A DNA stretch of 64,000 bases from Corallococcus macrosporus (lineage in GTDB: Bacteria; Myxococcota; Myxococcia; Myxococcales; Myxococcaceae), in assembly GCF_017302985.1 (NCBI RefSeq), contig NZ_JAFIMU010000007.1, forward strand, positions 372,001 through 436,000, in the 5' to 3' direction. A model generated the notes under the pieces. The model saw nothing but the letters and a program-made list of their open reading frames with translations. It was not told where the DNA came from and did no database searches. Positions within the stretch are counted from its first letter, which is position 1, and each line of letters opens with the position of its first letter. The position numbers were made by a program, and so were the translations under genes. Below, piece after piece: positions 26,202 to 33,545 of the stretch.

Positions 26202-27095
26202 ATGACCCGCGCCCCCCTCGCGCTGTCCCTCGCTGTCCTGCTGTCACCGCTGCTGGCGTGTGACCCCGCGGCCGGGTCCCAATCGCAGACAGACGACCCG
26301 GCCCCCGTCGTGACGAAGAGCGCGAAGCGGGGCCTCGGGTATGGCTATCACTCGGCGGAGGACCTGAAGGCGCTCTCCCCCGGGATGAGCTGGTGGTACA
26401 ACTGGTCCCCCCGTCCCGAGGCGGGCGCCGCCAGCGTCTACGTCTCCGAGAACGTCTCCTTCGTGCCCATGGCCTGGGGCGGCACGCCCACGGTGGCCCA
26501 GCTCGAGTCGGAGATCCCGGCGGGCGCGAAATACCTGCTGGGGTTCAACGAGCCCAACTTCAAATCCCAGGCGAACAAGACACCCCGCCAGGCCGCGGCG
26601 CTGTGGCCCGTGCTGGAAGAGGTGGCCCGCCGCAAGGGACTCAAGCTGGTGTCACCGGCGGTGAACTACTGCGGCGACTGCGTGTCCGAGGACGGCGTCA
26701 CCTTCACCGACCCCGTCGTGTACCTGGATGCCTTCTTCAAGGCGTGCGCGAACTGCCAGGTGGATGCCATCGCCATCCACTGGTACGCGTGCGACGTAGG
26801 GGCGCTCAAGTGGTACGTGGGGCAGTTCAAGAAGTACAACAAGCCCCTCTGGCTGACGGAGTTCGCGTGCGGCGACCGTCCTCATGACGAAATCACCGTG
26901 GCCGTGCAGAAGCAGTACATGGTGGATGCCATTGGCTATCTGGAGTCGGAGCCCGCCATCGAGCGCTACGCGTGGTTCTCCGGACGCAACAATGAAATCC
27001 CCTCCATCAACCTGCTGGGCGCCTCCGGGGAGCTGACGGAGCTGGGTCACCTGTACGTCACGCTGGCCGCGGGCGCAGAGAAGCCGGCCCCATGA
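26202..27095 (+). CDS. GH128-type (Asl1-like) glycoside hydrolase, lipoprotein
   Basis: The 297-residue product has a lipoprotein signal (LAVLLSPLLAC). The remainder matches the Asl1-like/GH128 fold of endo-beta-1,3-glucanases: GFNEPNF (Glu117, proton donor) and LTEFAC (Glu220, nucleophile), with DAIAIHWYACDV and a conserved Trp/Tyr-rich opening (MSWWYNWSP). A role in degrading fungal or other beta-1,3-glucans fits a predatory bacterium. Likely on the cell surface or in the outer membrane. Stop and next promoter are close to the first kinase gene. Confidence 0.9.
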   Translation: MTRAPLALSLAVLLSPLLACDPAAGSQSQTDDPAPVVTKSAKRGLGYGYHSAEDLKALSPGMSWWYNWSPRPEAGAASVYVSENVSFVPMAWGGTPTVAQLESEIPAGAKYLLGFNEPNFKSQANKTPRQAAALWPVLEEVARRKGLKLVSPAVNYCGDCVSEDGVTFTDPVVYLDAFFKACANCQVDAIAIHWYACDVGALKWYVGQFKKYNKPLWLTEFACGDRPHDEITVAVQKQYMVDAIGYLESEPAIERYAWFSGRNNEIPSINLLGASGELTELGHLYVTLAAGAEKPAP

Positions 27096-27167
27096 CGCAG
27101 GGAGGCACTGGCCTCCATGTGGGGCAGGCGTGGGGGCGTCTATTCGTCGCTTCCGGGATTCTGGAGT

Positions 27168-27173
27168 TAAGGT
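27168..27173 (+). promoter_or_regulatory. -10-like TAAGGT element before kinase 1
   Basis: TAAGGT ends 9 nt before the ATG. It is part of a TTAAGRTGC block found at the same distance before kinases 1, 3 and 4. Confidence 0.45.
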
Positions 27174-27182
27174 GCGCCCCGG

Positions 27183-29129
27183 ATGACTCTTGAGGCAGGA
27201 GACACCTTCGGAAGGTATGAGCTGGTGTCCTGGCTGGGCCGGGGCGGCATGGCGGAGACGTGGCATGCCCAGTTGATGGGCGCCGCGGGCGTCACCAAGT
27301 CCGTGCTCATCAAGAAGGTCCTGCCCGAGTACGCGGACGACGAAGCCTTCATCTCCATGTTCATCAGCGAGGCGCGCATCTCCGCCACGCTGTCGCACGG
27401 CAACATCGCGCAGGTCTACGACTTCGGCCAGGTGGAGAACGAGTACTTCCTCGCCATGGAGTTCGTCGACGGCAAGCCGCTCGACAAGGTGCTCAAGCGC
27501 ACGATGCGCAGCGGGATGCCCGCCCTGCCCGTCCCCGTCGCCGTCTTCGTCGCGATGGAGATGTGCCGGGGCCTGCACTACGCGCACACGCGCACGGACA
27601 GCAGCGGGAAGCCCCTGGGCATCGTCCACCGCGACATCTCCCCGGACAACGTGCTCGTCAGCTACGAGGGCCAGGTCAAGATTGTCGACTTCGGCATCGC
27701 CAAGGCGCAGCTGCTGCGCAACTTCAAGACGGCGCCGGGCGTGGTGAAGGGCAAGTACCTCTTCTTCTCCCCGGAGCAGGCGCGCGGGGAAGAGGTGGAC
27801 GCGCGCACGGACATCTGGGCCACCGGCGTCGTGCTGTATGAGTTGCTCTGCGGCCGGCTGCCCGTGGACGGCCCGCCCCACGTCGTGATGACGAAGATTG
27901 CTCACGGGGAGATTCCCCCGTTGAGCCAGGTGCGGCCGGACCTGCCGGAGGCGCTCGACCGCATCGTCCTCAAGGCGTTGAACCCGGATCCGGCGCAGCG
28001 CTACGCCACCAGCCACGCGTTCGGGGACGCCCTGGCGGAGTTCCTGTATGCGAACCATCCGCGCTTCTCGTCCTTGAGCCTCGCGCACCTGCTGCGGGTG
28101 CTGTTCCGCGGAGACCTGCTGAACGAAGGCCGGGAGCTGGCGGTCCCAGAGGACTTCCTGGAGGAGCTCAAGGCCTGGCGCCAGCCCGTGGCGCAGGATC
28201 GGATCCCCACGGTCCGCCACATCCGGGCCCTGAAGCCGCCGCCTCGCCCCGCCACCGCGGCGGTCATCGTCACGCGCGAGTCGCAGGAGGAAGAGGCCCC
28301 CGCGCTGCCCACGGCCGAGGTGTCGCCCGTCCGCCGCTCCCGCGCGCCCTGGGTGGGGCTCGCGCTGGGCGGTGCGGCGCTGCTCGCGCTGGGGGGTGGC
28401 GCCTGGTGGACCCGGTTCCGGAACGCGCCGGTTCAGGAGCCGCCGCCCCAGGCCAAGGTCGTGGATGCCGGGGTGCTGGTGGTGGAGCAGCTCCCCGAGC
28501 CGCCTGCGCCTGAGCCTGAGCCTGAGCCTTCGACTCCACCACCTCCGGTCAATGAGTGGGATGAGACGCGGGTGCGCAAGCTGCTCGAGGACGTGTATCG
28601 CCTGGGCAAGAGCAGCAAGGACCTGCCCCGGGCCGCGAAGCTGGTCCAGACCTGTGTGGACGCGCTGCCTGACAACGCGGACTGCCGGCTGGCCGCGGGC
28701 TTCGCCTACGAACGGCTCCGGGCCTTCGACAAAAGCGTGCTTCACTACCAGGCCTTCCTGGAGCGCGCCCCCACCACGGACATCCGGCGGAGCGCGGTCG
28801 CGGACCGGCTGGCGGACCTGCCGCTGCGCAAGCCGATGGAGTCCACGCCCGCCAGCGAGGCGGAGCTGGAGTCGTCGCGCAACGCCGTCCTGATGAACCT
28901 GAGCCGGGGCCAGTTGAAGGAAGCGCTCGACGCCGCCACCCGATGCGTCACGAGCCTGCCCCGTGAGCCGGAGTGTCACCTGTTGCAGGGCGACGTCCTG
29001 GCGAGGATGAACCAGGGAGCGAAGGGCGCGCGAAGCTATGAGCGCTTCCTGGCGTTGGCGCCCGCGGACCATCGCCTGCGCCCCTCTGTCCTGCGGAAGC
29101 TCGTCGCGCTGCGGGCAACAGGTCCCTAG
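27183..29129 (+). CDS. Membrane Ser/Thr protein kinase, paralog 1
   Basis: The 648-residue protein has a cytoplasmic Hanks-type kinase domain (about 10-275): Gly loop LGRGGMAE, Lys44 (VLIKKV), HRDISPDN (Asp151), DFG (Asp169) and the activation segment YLFFSPEQARGE. A Pro-rich link leads to a single membrane segment (~388-412). The part beyond has two TPR-like units, each with a C-x9-C pair (CVDALPDNADC, CVTSLPREPEC). HRDIS instead of HRDIK is common in myxobacterial kinases, so activity is expected. The protein probably couples an envelope signal to cytoplasmic phosphorylation. First of four tandem paralogs; the catalytic domain is very similar in all four, while the parts beyond about residue 290 diverge. 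Confidence 0.93.
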   Translation: MTLEAGDTFGRYELVSWLGRGGMAETWHAQLMGAAGVTKSVLIKKVLPEYADDEAFISMFISEARISATLSHGNIAQVYDFGQVENEYFLAMEFVDGKPLDKVLKRTMRSGMPALPVPVAVFVAMEMCRGLHYAHTRTDSSGKPLGIVHRDISPDNVLVSYEGQVKIVDFGIAKAQLLRNFKTAPGVVKGKYLFFSPEQARGEEVDARTDIWATGVVLYELLCGRLPVDGPPHVVMTKIAHGEIPPLSQVRPDLPEALDRIVLKALNPDPAQRYATSHAFGDALAEFLYANHPRFSSLSLAHLLRVLFRGDLLNEGRELAVPEDFLEELKAWRQPVAQDRIPTVRHIRALKPPPRPATAAVIVTRESQEEEAPALPTAEVSPVRRSRAPWVGLALGGAALLALGGGAWWTRFRNAPVQEPPPQAKVVDAGVLVVEQLPEPPAPEPEPEPSTPPPPVNEWDETRVRKLLEDVYRLGKSSKDLPRAAKLVQTCVDALPDNADCRLAAGFAYERLRAFDKSVLHYQAFLERAPTTDIRRSAVADRLADLPLRKPMESTPASEAELESSRNAVLMNLSRGQLKEALDAATRCVTSLPREPECHLLQGDVLARMNQGAKGARSYERFLALAPADHRLRPSVLRKLVALRATGP

Positions 29130-29174
29130 CCCGGCAGGCAGGGAGCCTGCATTCGGGGTTTCACGCGTTCCGGA

Positions 29175-29180
29175 TAGGAT
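29175..29180 (+). promoter_or_regulatory. -10-like TAGGAT element before kinase 2
   Basis: TAGGAT ends 11 nt before the ATG. The block is shifted by about 2 nt relative to the other three kinase promoters. Confidence 0.4.
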
Positions 29181-29191
29181 GCGCGCCCCAT

Positions 29192-31072
29192 ATGGAACTG
29201 CGCGCCGGAGATACCTTCGGAAGGTACGAACTGGTGTCCTGGCTGGGCCGGGGCGGCATGGCGGAGACGTGGCGCGCGCAATTGATGGGCGCCGCGGGTG
29301 TCACCAAGTCCGTGCTCATCAAGAAGGTCCTGCCCGAGTACGCGGACGACGAGGCCTTCATCTCCATGTTCATCAGCGAGGCGCGCATCTCCGCCACGCT
29401 GTCCCATGGCAACGTCGCGCAGGTCTTCGACTTCGGGCAGGTGGAGGACGAGTACTTCCTCGCCATGGAGTTCGTCGACGGCAAGCCGCTCGACAAGATG
29501 CTCAAGCGCGCGCTGAAGGCGGGCCTGGGTGCGCTGCCCATTCCGGTGGCTGTCTTCATCGCGATGGAGATGTGCCGGGGCCTGCACTACGCGCACACGC
29601 GCACGGATGGCAGCGGGAAGCCCCTGGGCATCGTCCACCGCGACATCTCCCCGGACAACGTGCTCGTCAGCTACGAGGGCCAGGTCAAGATCGTCGACTT
29701 CGGCATCGCGAAGGCGCAGCTGCTGCGCGGCTTCAAGACGGAGCCCGGGGTGGTGAAGGGCAAGTACCTCTTCTTCTCCCCGGAGCAGGCGCGCGGGGAA
29801 GAGGTGGACGCGCGCACGGACGTCTGGGCCACGGGCATCGTGCTGTACGAGCTGCTGTGCGCGAAGCTTCCGGTGGATGGGCCGCCCCAGACGGTGATGA
29901 TGAAGATTGCCCACGGACAGCTCCCCGCGCCCACGGAGCTGCGGCCGGACCTGCCGAAGGAGCTGAACGACCTGGTGATGAAGGCGCTGGCGCCGGACCG
30001 CAAGCGACGCTTCGCGACCAGCCATGCCTTCGGAGATGCGCTGGCGGGCTTCCTCCATGCCCACTACCCGCGCTTCTCCTCGCTGAGCCTCGCGAGCCTC
30101 CTGCGCGTGCTGTTCCGCGCGGACCTGATGAACGAAGGCCGCGAGCTGGCCGTGCCCCCTGAGTTCCGCGGCGAGGCGAAGCAGTGGGGAGCGCCCGCGC
30201 TCACGAAGCTGCTGGATGCCCCGCCGCCGGAGCAGGTCCAGACCCGGCGGATCGTGCGCGCCGTTGCGAAGCCTCCGGCGACGGAGACCACGCAGCCCGA
30301 CGCCGCCCCCACCCTGCCAGCCCGCACCTCTCGCAAGGCGCTCTACGGCGCGAGCGCGGTGGGAGGCCTGGCCGTGGTGGGAGCCGGTCTGTGGTTCCTG
30401 ATGGACGCCCGCGCCCCTGCGCCCGTCGCATCGCCGGTCGCGCAGCAGGTCGCGGTCGCAGCGCCCGCGCCGAAGGCCGAGCCGCCCGCGCAAGCCCCCG
30501 TGGAGGAACCACCGGAAGCGGTGGCGGTGGCGCCGGCGGAGCACATCGAGGCGCCAGCGCCCGCGAAGCCCGCGCATTCCACCCGGAAGTCCTCCACCCG
30601 TCCCGTCCGCGCCCCCCAGCGCGTCCAGCCCGAGGAGCCGCAGCCGGTCCCTGTCATCGAGGAGAAGCCCGCGCCGCCGACGGTCGTCGCGGCCAGCGCC
30701 GTCCAGGAGCCGCCTCCCGCCGTCGTGGAAGCAGCTCCCGCACCCAGGAAGGGCGTCCTGGGGCTGCTCGACTCCAAGCGGCAGGAGGTGCAACAGAAGG
30801 TCACCTCGCTCGTGAAGACGAAGCAGCAGCAGTTCTCCGGTCTGCTCCAGAGCCAGGACTATGACGCGGCCCTGGAAGCCGCCAATGACTGTGCGAGGAA
30901 CAATCCAGGCGTGCCGGAATGTCACCTCATGCTCGGGGACGTGCACGCGAAGATGAACCATTCGCGTGAGAGCACGCAGCACTACGAGACCTTCCTGAAG
31001 CTCGCCCCCGTGGACCATCCCCGCCGGGCGCGCGTCCTGGAGGTGCTTGGGAGGAGCGGCGCCACGGATTGA
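29192..31072 (+). CDS. Membrane Ser/Thr protein kinase, paralog 2
   Basis: The 626-residue protein has the same kinase layout and residue numbering as paralog 1 (Lys44, Asp151, Asp169; HRDISPDN, DFGIAKAQ, FFSPEQARGE). The membrane segment is at about 382-405 (YGASAVGGLAVVGAGLWFLM). The outer part begins with about 120 residues rich in Pro/Ala/Val/Glu, then a single TPR-like unit with CARNNPGVPEC (C-x9-C) and ECHLMLGDVHAKMNHSRES. It therefore carries a longer flexible spacer and fewer repeats than its neighbours, suggesting a different reach or ligand. No partner gene is adjacent. Confidence 0.93.
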   Translation: MELRAGDTFGRYELVSWLGRGGMAETWRAQLMGAAGVTKSVLIKKVLPEYADDEAFISMFISEARISATLSHGNVAQVFDFGQVEDEYFLAMEFVDGKPLDKMLKRALKAGLGALPIPVAVFIAMEMCRGLHYAHTRTDGSGKPLGIVHRDISPDNVLVSYEGQVKIVDFGIAKAQLLRGFKTEPGVVKGKYLFFSPEQARGEEVDARTDVWATGIVLYELLCAKLPVDGPPQTVMMKIAHGQLPAPTELRPDLPKELNDLVMKALAPDRKRRFATSHAFGDALAGFLHAHYPRFSSLSLASLLRVLFRADLMNEGRELAVPPEFRGEAKQWGAPALTKLLDAPPPEQVQTRRIVRAVAKPPATETTQPDAAPTLPARTSRKALYGASAVGGLAVVGAGLWFLMDARAPAPVASPVAQQVAVAAPAPKAEPPAQAPVEEPPEAVAVAPAEHIEAPAPAKPAHSTRKSSTRPVRAPQRVQPEEPQPVPVIEEKPAPPTVVAASAVQEPPPAVVEAAPAPRKGVLGLLDSKRQEVQQKVTSLVKTKQQQFSGLLQSQDYDAALEAANDCARNNPGVPECHLMLGDVHAKMNHSRESTQHYETFLKLAPVDHPRRARVLEVLGRSGATD

Positions 31073-31160
31073 GCGGTCAGGGACTTCCACTCGCTGACAT
31101 CCCAGGCGGCCAGGCAGGCAGAAAGGCAGTCGGGATTCTGCCATCCCTGGAATATGGGTT

Positions 31161-31166
31161 TAAGAT
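31161..31166 (+). promoter_or_regulatory. -10-like TAAGAT element before kinase 3
   Basis: TAAGAT ends 9 nt before the ATG. The 22-nt stretch from TGGAAT to TAAGATGCC aligns with the same stretch before kinase 4 (TTGAAT to TAAGATGCC). Confidence 0.45.
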
Positions 31167-31175
31167 GCCCCACCC

Positions 31176-33110
31176 ATGGCACTCCAAGCGGGCGACGTCT
31201 TCGGACGATATGAGCTGGTCTCCTGGCTGGGCCGGGGCGGTATGGCGGAGACGTGGCGTGCCCAACTGGTAGGTGACGCGGGCGTCACGAAGCCGGTCCT
31301 CATCAAGAAGGTCCTGCCCGAGTACGCCAACGACGAAGCCTTCATCTCCATGTTCATCAGCGAGGCGCGCATCTCCGCCACGCTGTCACACGGCAACGTC
31401 GCGCAGGTCTTCGACTTCGGCCGCGTGGATGGAGAGTACTTCCTGGCCATGGAGTTCGTGGATGGCCAGCCGCTGCACCGCGTCCTCAAGCGGGCGATGA
31501 AGAGTGAGCTGGGTGCGCTGCCCATTCCGGTGGCCGTGTTCATCGCGATGGAGATGTGCCGGGGGCTTCACTACGCGCACACGCGCACGGACAGCACTGG
31601 CCGGCCGCTGGGCATCGTCCACCGGGACATCTCTCCGGACAACGTGCTCCTGGGTTACGAGGGTCAGGTCAAGATCGTCGACTTCGGCATCGCGAAGGCG
31701 CAGCTGCTGCGCGGCTTCAAGACGGCGCCGGGCGTGGTGAAGGGCAAGTACCTCTTCTTCTCTCCGGAGCAGGCGCGCGGAGAGGACGTGGATGCGCGCA
31801 CGGACGTCTGGGCCACGGGCGTCGTGCTGTATGAGTTGCTCTGCGGGAAGCTGCCGGTGGAGGGGCCACCCCACGTGGTGATGATGCGCGTGGCGCGTGG
31901 GGAGATTCCCGCTCCGAGCGTGCTTCGGCCGGAGCTTCCGCAGGAGTTGAATGACATCGTGAGGAAGGCGCTGACCCCGGACCGGGAGCAGCGCTTTGAA
32001 TCCAGCCACGCGTTCGGGGACGCGCTGGCGGGGTTCCTGTATTCGAACTTCCCGCGCTTCTCCTCCATGACCATCGCGCACCTGTTGCGCGTGCTGTTCC
32101 GGGGCGACCTGGCGAACGAAGGCCGCGAGCTGTCCGTGCCGGGGTCCTTCCTGGAGGAGCTGAAGGCCTGGAGAGCGCAGGCCGCACCCGAGGAGGCGGT
32201 GACACCGCCGCCCGCCACCGGGCGTCAGACCCGGCGTCTCCGGCCGGTCAACCCGCATGTCACGGAGACCACCCAGCCGCGGTCCATCGCGGCGGCATCT
32301 GGCACCCCGCGCCCGCTGCTCTACGGGCTGAGCGTGGGAGGACTGCTGGTCGTGGGCGCGAGCCTGTGGCTCCTCATGGATGCGCATTCCTCCGGGGCCA
32401 CCGTGGGAGCCCCGCCGCCCACACCCATCCGTGCGCCAGTCACCGAGCAGCAATCCCCGCCGCCGGTCACACCGGAGAAGCGAGCCGAGGCGCCTCCGCA
32501 ACCCGCGGAAGTCCCCCAGACTCCGCCTGAAACCGATGCCCACCAGGCTCCACAGACTTCCGACGAGACCACGGCCTCAAGCACGACGGACGTCGTCCTG
32601 CCCAGCTCAATCGACGCGATACAGCGTGAAGTCCTGAGACTATCCAAAGTGGACGCCCCAGCAGCGCTAAGGATGTCAGAAGCCTGCGCACTCAAGATGC
32701 CCAAGACTCCAGAGTGCTACCTCATGCTTGGCGTCGTCTACGCCACGCTCAAAGACCACAAGAAGAGCGAGCAGTCCTACGAGACATTCCTGACACTCAC
32801 CCCCGAAGGCTACCCCAAGAGAGATCTTGTCATCAGGGCCTTGGGGGAGATGTCGAAATCGAATTCGTCACCCTCCCGCGCTTCCGTGGAGGGCCATGCA
32901 TTCATCGAATTGGAGAGGGAATGGGCGAAGACAAAGGCGCTCTTCCTGACGCTCGAGAAGAACCACAGCTGCGAGGCCATGGGGCTGCAGTGTCAGCGCT
33001 ACGGCACGCTCGTGGAGGGGTTCAACGAGGGCGGCAGCAAGACGCCGACCCTCAAGGAAGTGCGGACCCTCTACAACCAGCTCAAGGAAGTGCAGCGTCG
33101 TCAGGAGTAG
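31176..33110 (+). CDS. Membrane Ser/Thr protein kinase, paralog 3
   Basis: The 644-residue kinase has the same catalytic motifs (Lys44, HRDISPDN with Asp151, DFG Asp169). Its domain is closest to paralog 4, with long identical DNA blocks (for example near 31231-31300 and 33601-33670). The membrane segment is at about 379-402. Beyond it come a Pro/Glu-rich spacer, one TPR-like unit (CALKMPKTPEC, C-x9-C), and a C-terminal helical tail (EREWAKTKALFLTLEKNHSC, QLKEVQRRQE) not found in the others. The DNA encoding the spacer and outer part (about 32560-32900) is visibly less GC-rich than the kinase part, suggesting a swapped or diverged sensor domain. Confidence 0.93.
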   Translation: MALQAGDVFGRYELVSWLGRGGMAETWRAQLVGDAGVTKPVLIKKVLPEYANDEAFISMFISEARISATLSHGNVAQVFDFGRVDGEYFLAMEFVDGQPLHRVLKRAMKSELGALPIPVAVFIAMEMCRGLHYAHTRTDSTGRPLGIVHRDISPDNVLLGYEGQVKIVDFGIAKAQLLRGFKTAPGVVKGKYLFFSPEQARGEDVDARTDVWATGVVLYELLCGKLPVEGPPHVVMMRVARGEIPAPSVLRPELPQELNDIVRKALTPDREQRFESSHAFGDALAGFLYSNFPRFSSMTIAHLLRVLFRGDLANEGRELSVPGSFLEELKAWRAQAAPEEAVTPPPATGRQTRRLRPVNPHVTETTQPRSIAAASGTPRPLLYGLSVGGLLVVGASLWLLMDAHSSGATVGAPPPTPIRAPVTEQQSPPPVTPEKRAEAPPQPAEVPQTPPETDAHQAPQTSDETTASSTTDVVLPSSIDAIQREVLRLSKVDAPAALRMSEACALKMPKTPECYLMLGVVYATLKDHKKSEQSYETFLTLTPEGYPKRDLVIRALGEMSKSNSSPSRASVEGHAFIELEREWAKTKALFLTLEKNHSCEAMGLQCQRYGTLVEGFNEGGSKTPTLKEVRTLYNQLKEVQRRQE

Positions 33111-33184
33111 GCCCTACAGCGGCGGCAACAGTCCAATCCAACACATCCATTCCCAGCCTGAGCAACAAGGCATTGCCGCCAGGG

Positions 33185-33190
33185 ATACAA
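33185..33190 (+). promoter_or_regulatory. -10-like TACAAT element upstream of the small Cys-rich gene
   Basis: TACAAT lies 45 nt before the ATG of the small secreted protein. Unlike the kinase genes, this gene has a normal leader with AAAGGA before the start, suggesting its own promoter. A convincing -35 element is not seen. Confidence 0.35.
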
Positions 33191-33235
33191 TGGCATCACG
33201 CCCACCCCTCGGGCGCTCTTCCAAAGGATCCCACC

Positions 33236-33448
33236 ATGAAGAGAAAGCTGCTCACCACCAGCGTGTTCCTGTTTGGCCTTGTCCTCGGAGGCGCCTCCGC
33301 CAGTGCGTCCAGTCCGTCCAAGGACGCCCCGGTCCCGAGCATCACGCCGGAGATGTCTGCGTGCCTCGCCGCCTGTCAGAACGATGGACAGACCTTCGAG
33401 GCGTGTTGGGCCTGCTGCGTGCGCAACATCTGCGGCGCGGTGGATTGA
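33236..33448 (+). CDS. Small secreted Cys-rich protein between two kinase genes
   Basis: The 70-residue protein starts at an ATG 7 nt after AAAGGA. Residues 1-25 are a clear signal peptide (LLTTSVFLFGLVLGGASASA). The mature ~45 residues hold six cysteines in a compact pattern (CLAAC, then CWACC, then NIC), expected to form three disulfides in the periplasm or outside. I know no named family. It sits between kinases 3 and 4, whose exported domains also carry paired cysteines, so a ligand or redox-partner role is an attractive but unproven idea. It could also be an unrelated small exported factor. Confidence 0.75.
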   Translation: MKRKLLTTSVFLFGLVLGGASASASSPSKDAPVPSITPEMSACLAACQNDGQTFEACWACCVRNICGAVD

Positions 33449-33530
33449 ACCTGAGGCCCACCCTGGTTCGCCATCCTGGCGGGCCGGGGTGAGGCCGTCA
33501 CTCGTTGCCACAGCCCGTTGAATCCTCGCT

Positions 33531-33536
33531 TAAGAT
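33531..33536 (+). promoter_or_regulatory. -10-like TAAGAT element before kinase 4
   Basis: TAAGAT ends 9 nt before the ATG, in the same position as before kinase 3. Confidence 0.45.
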
Positions 33537-33545
33537 GCCCAACGC

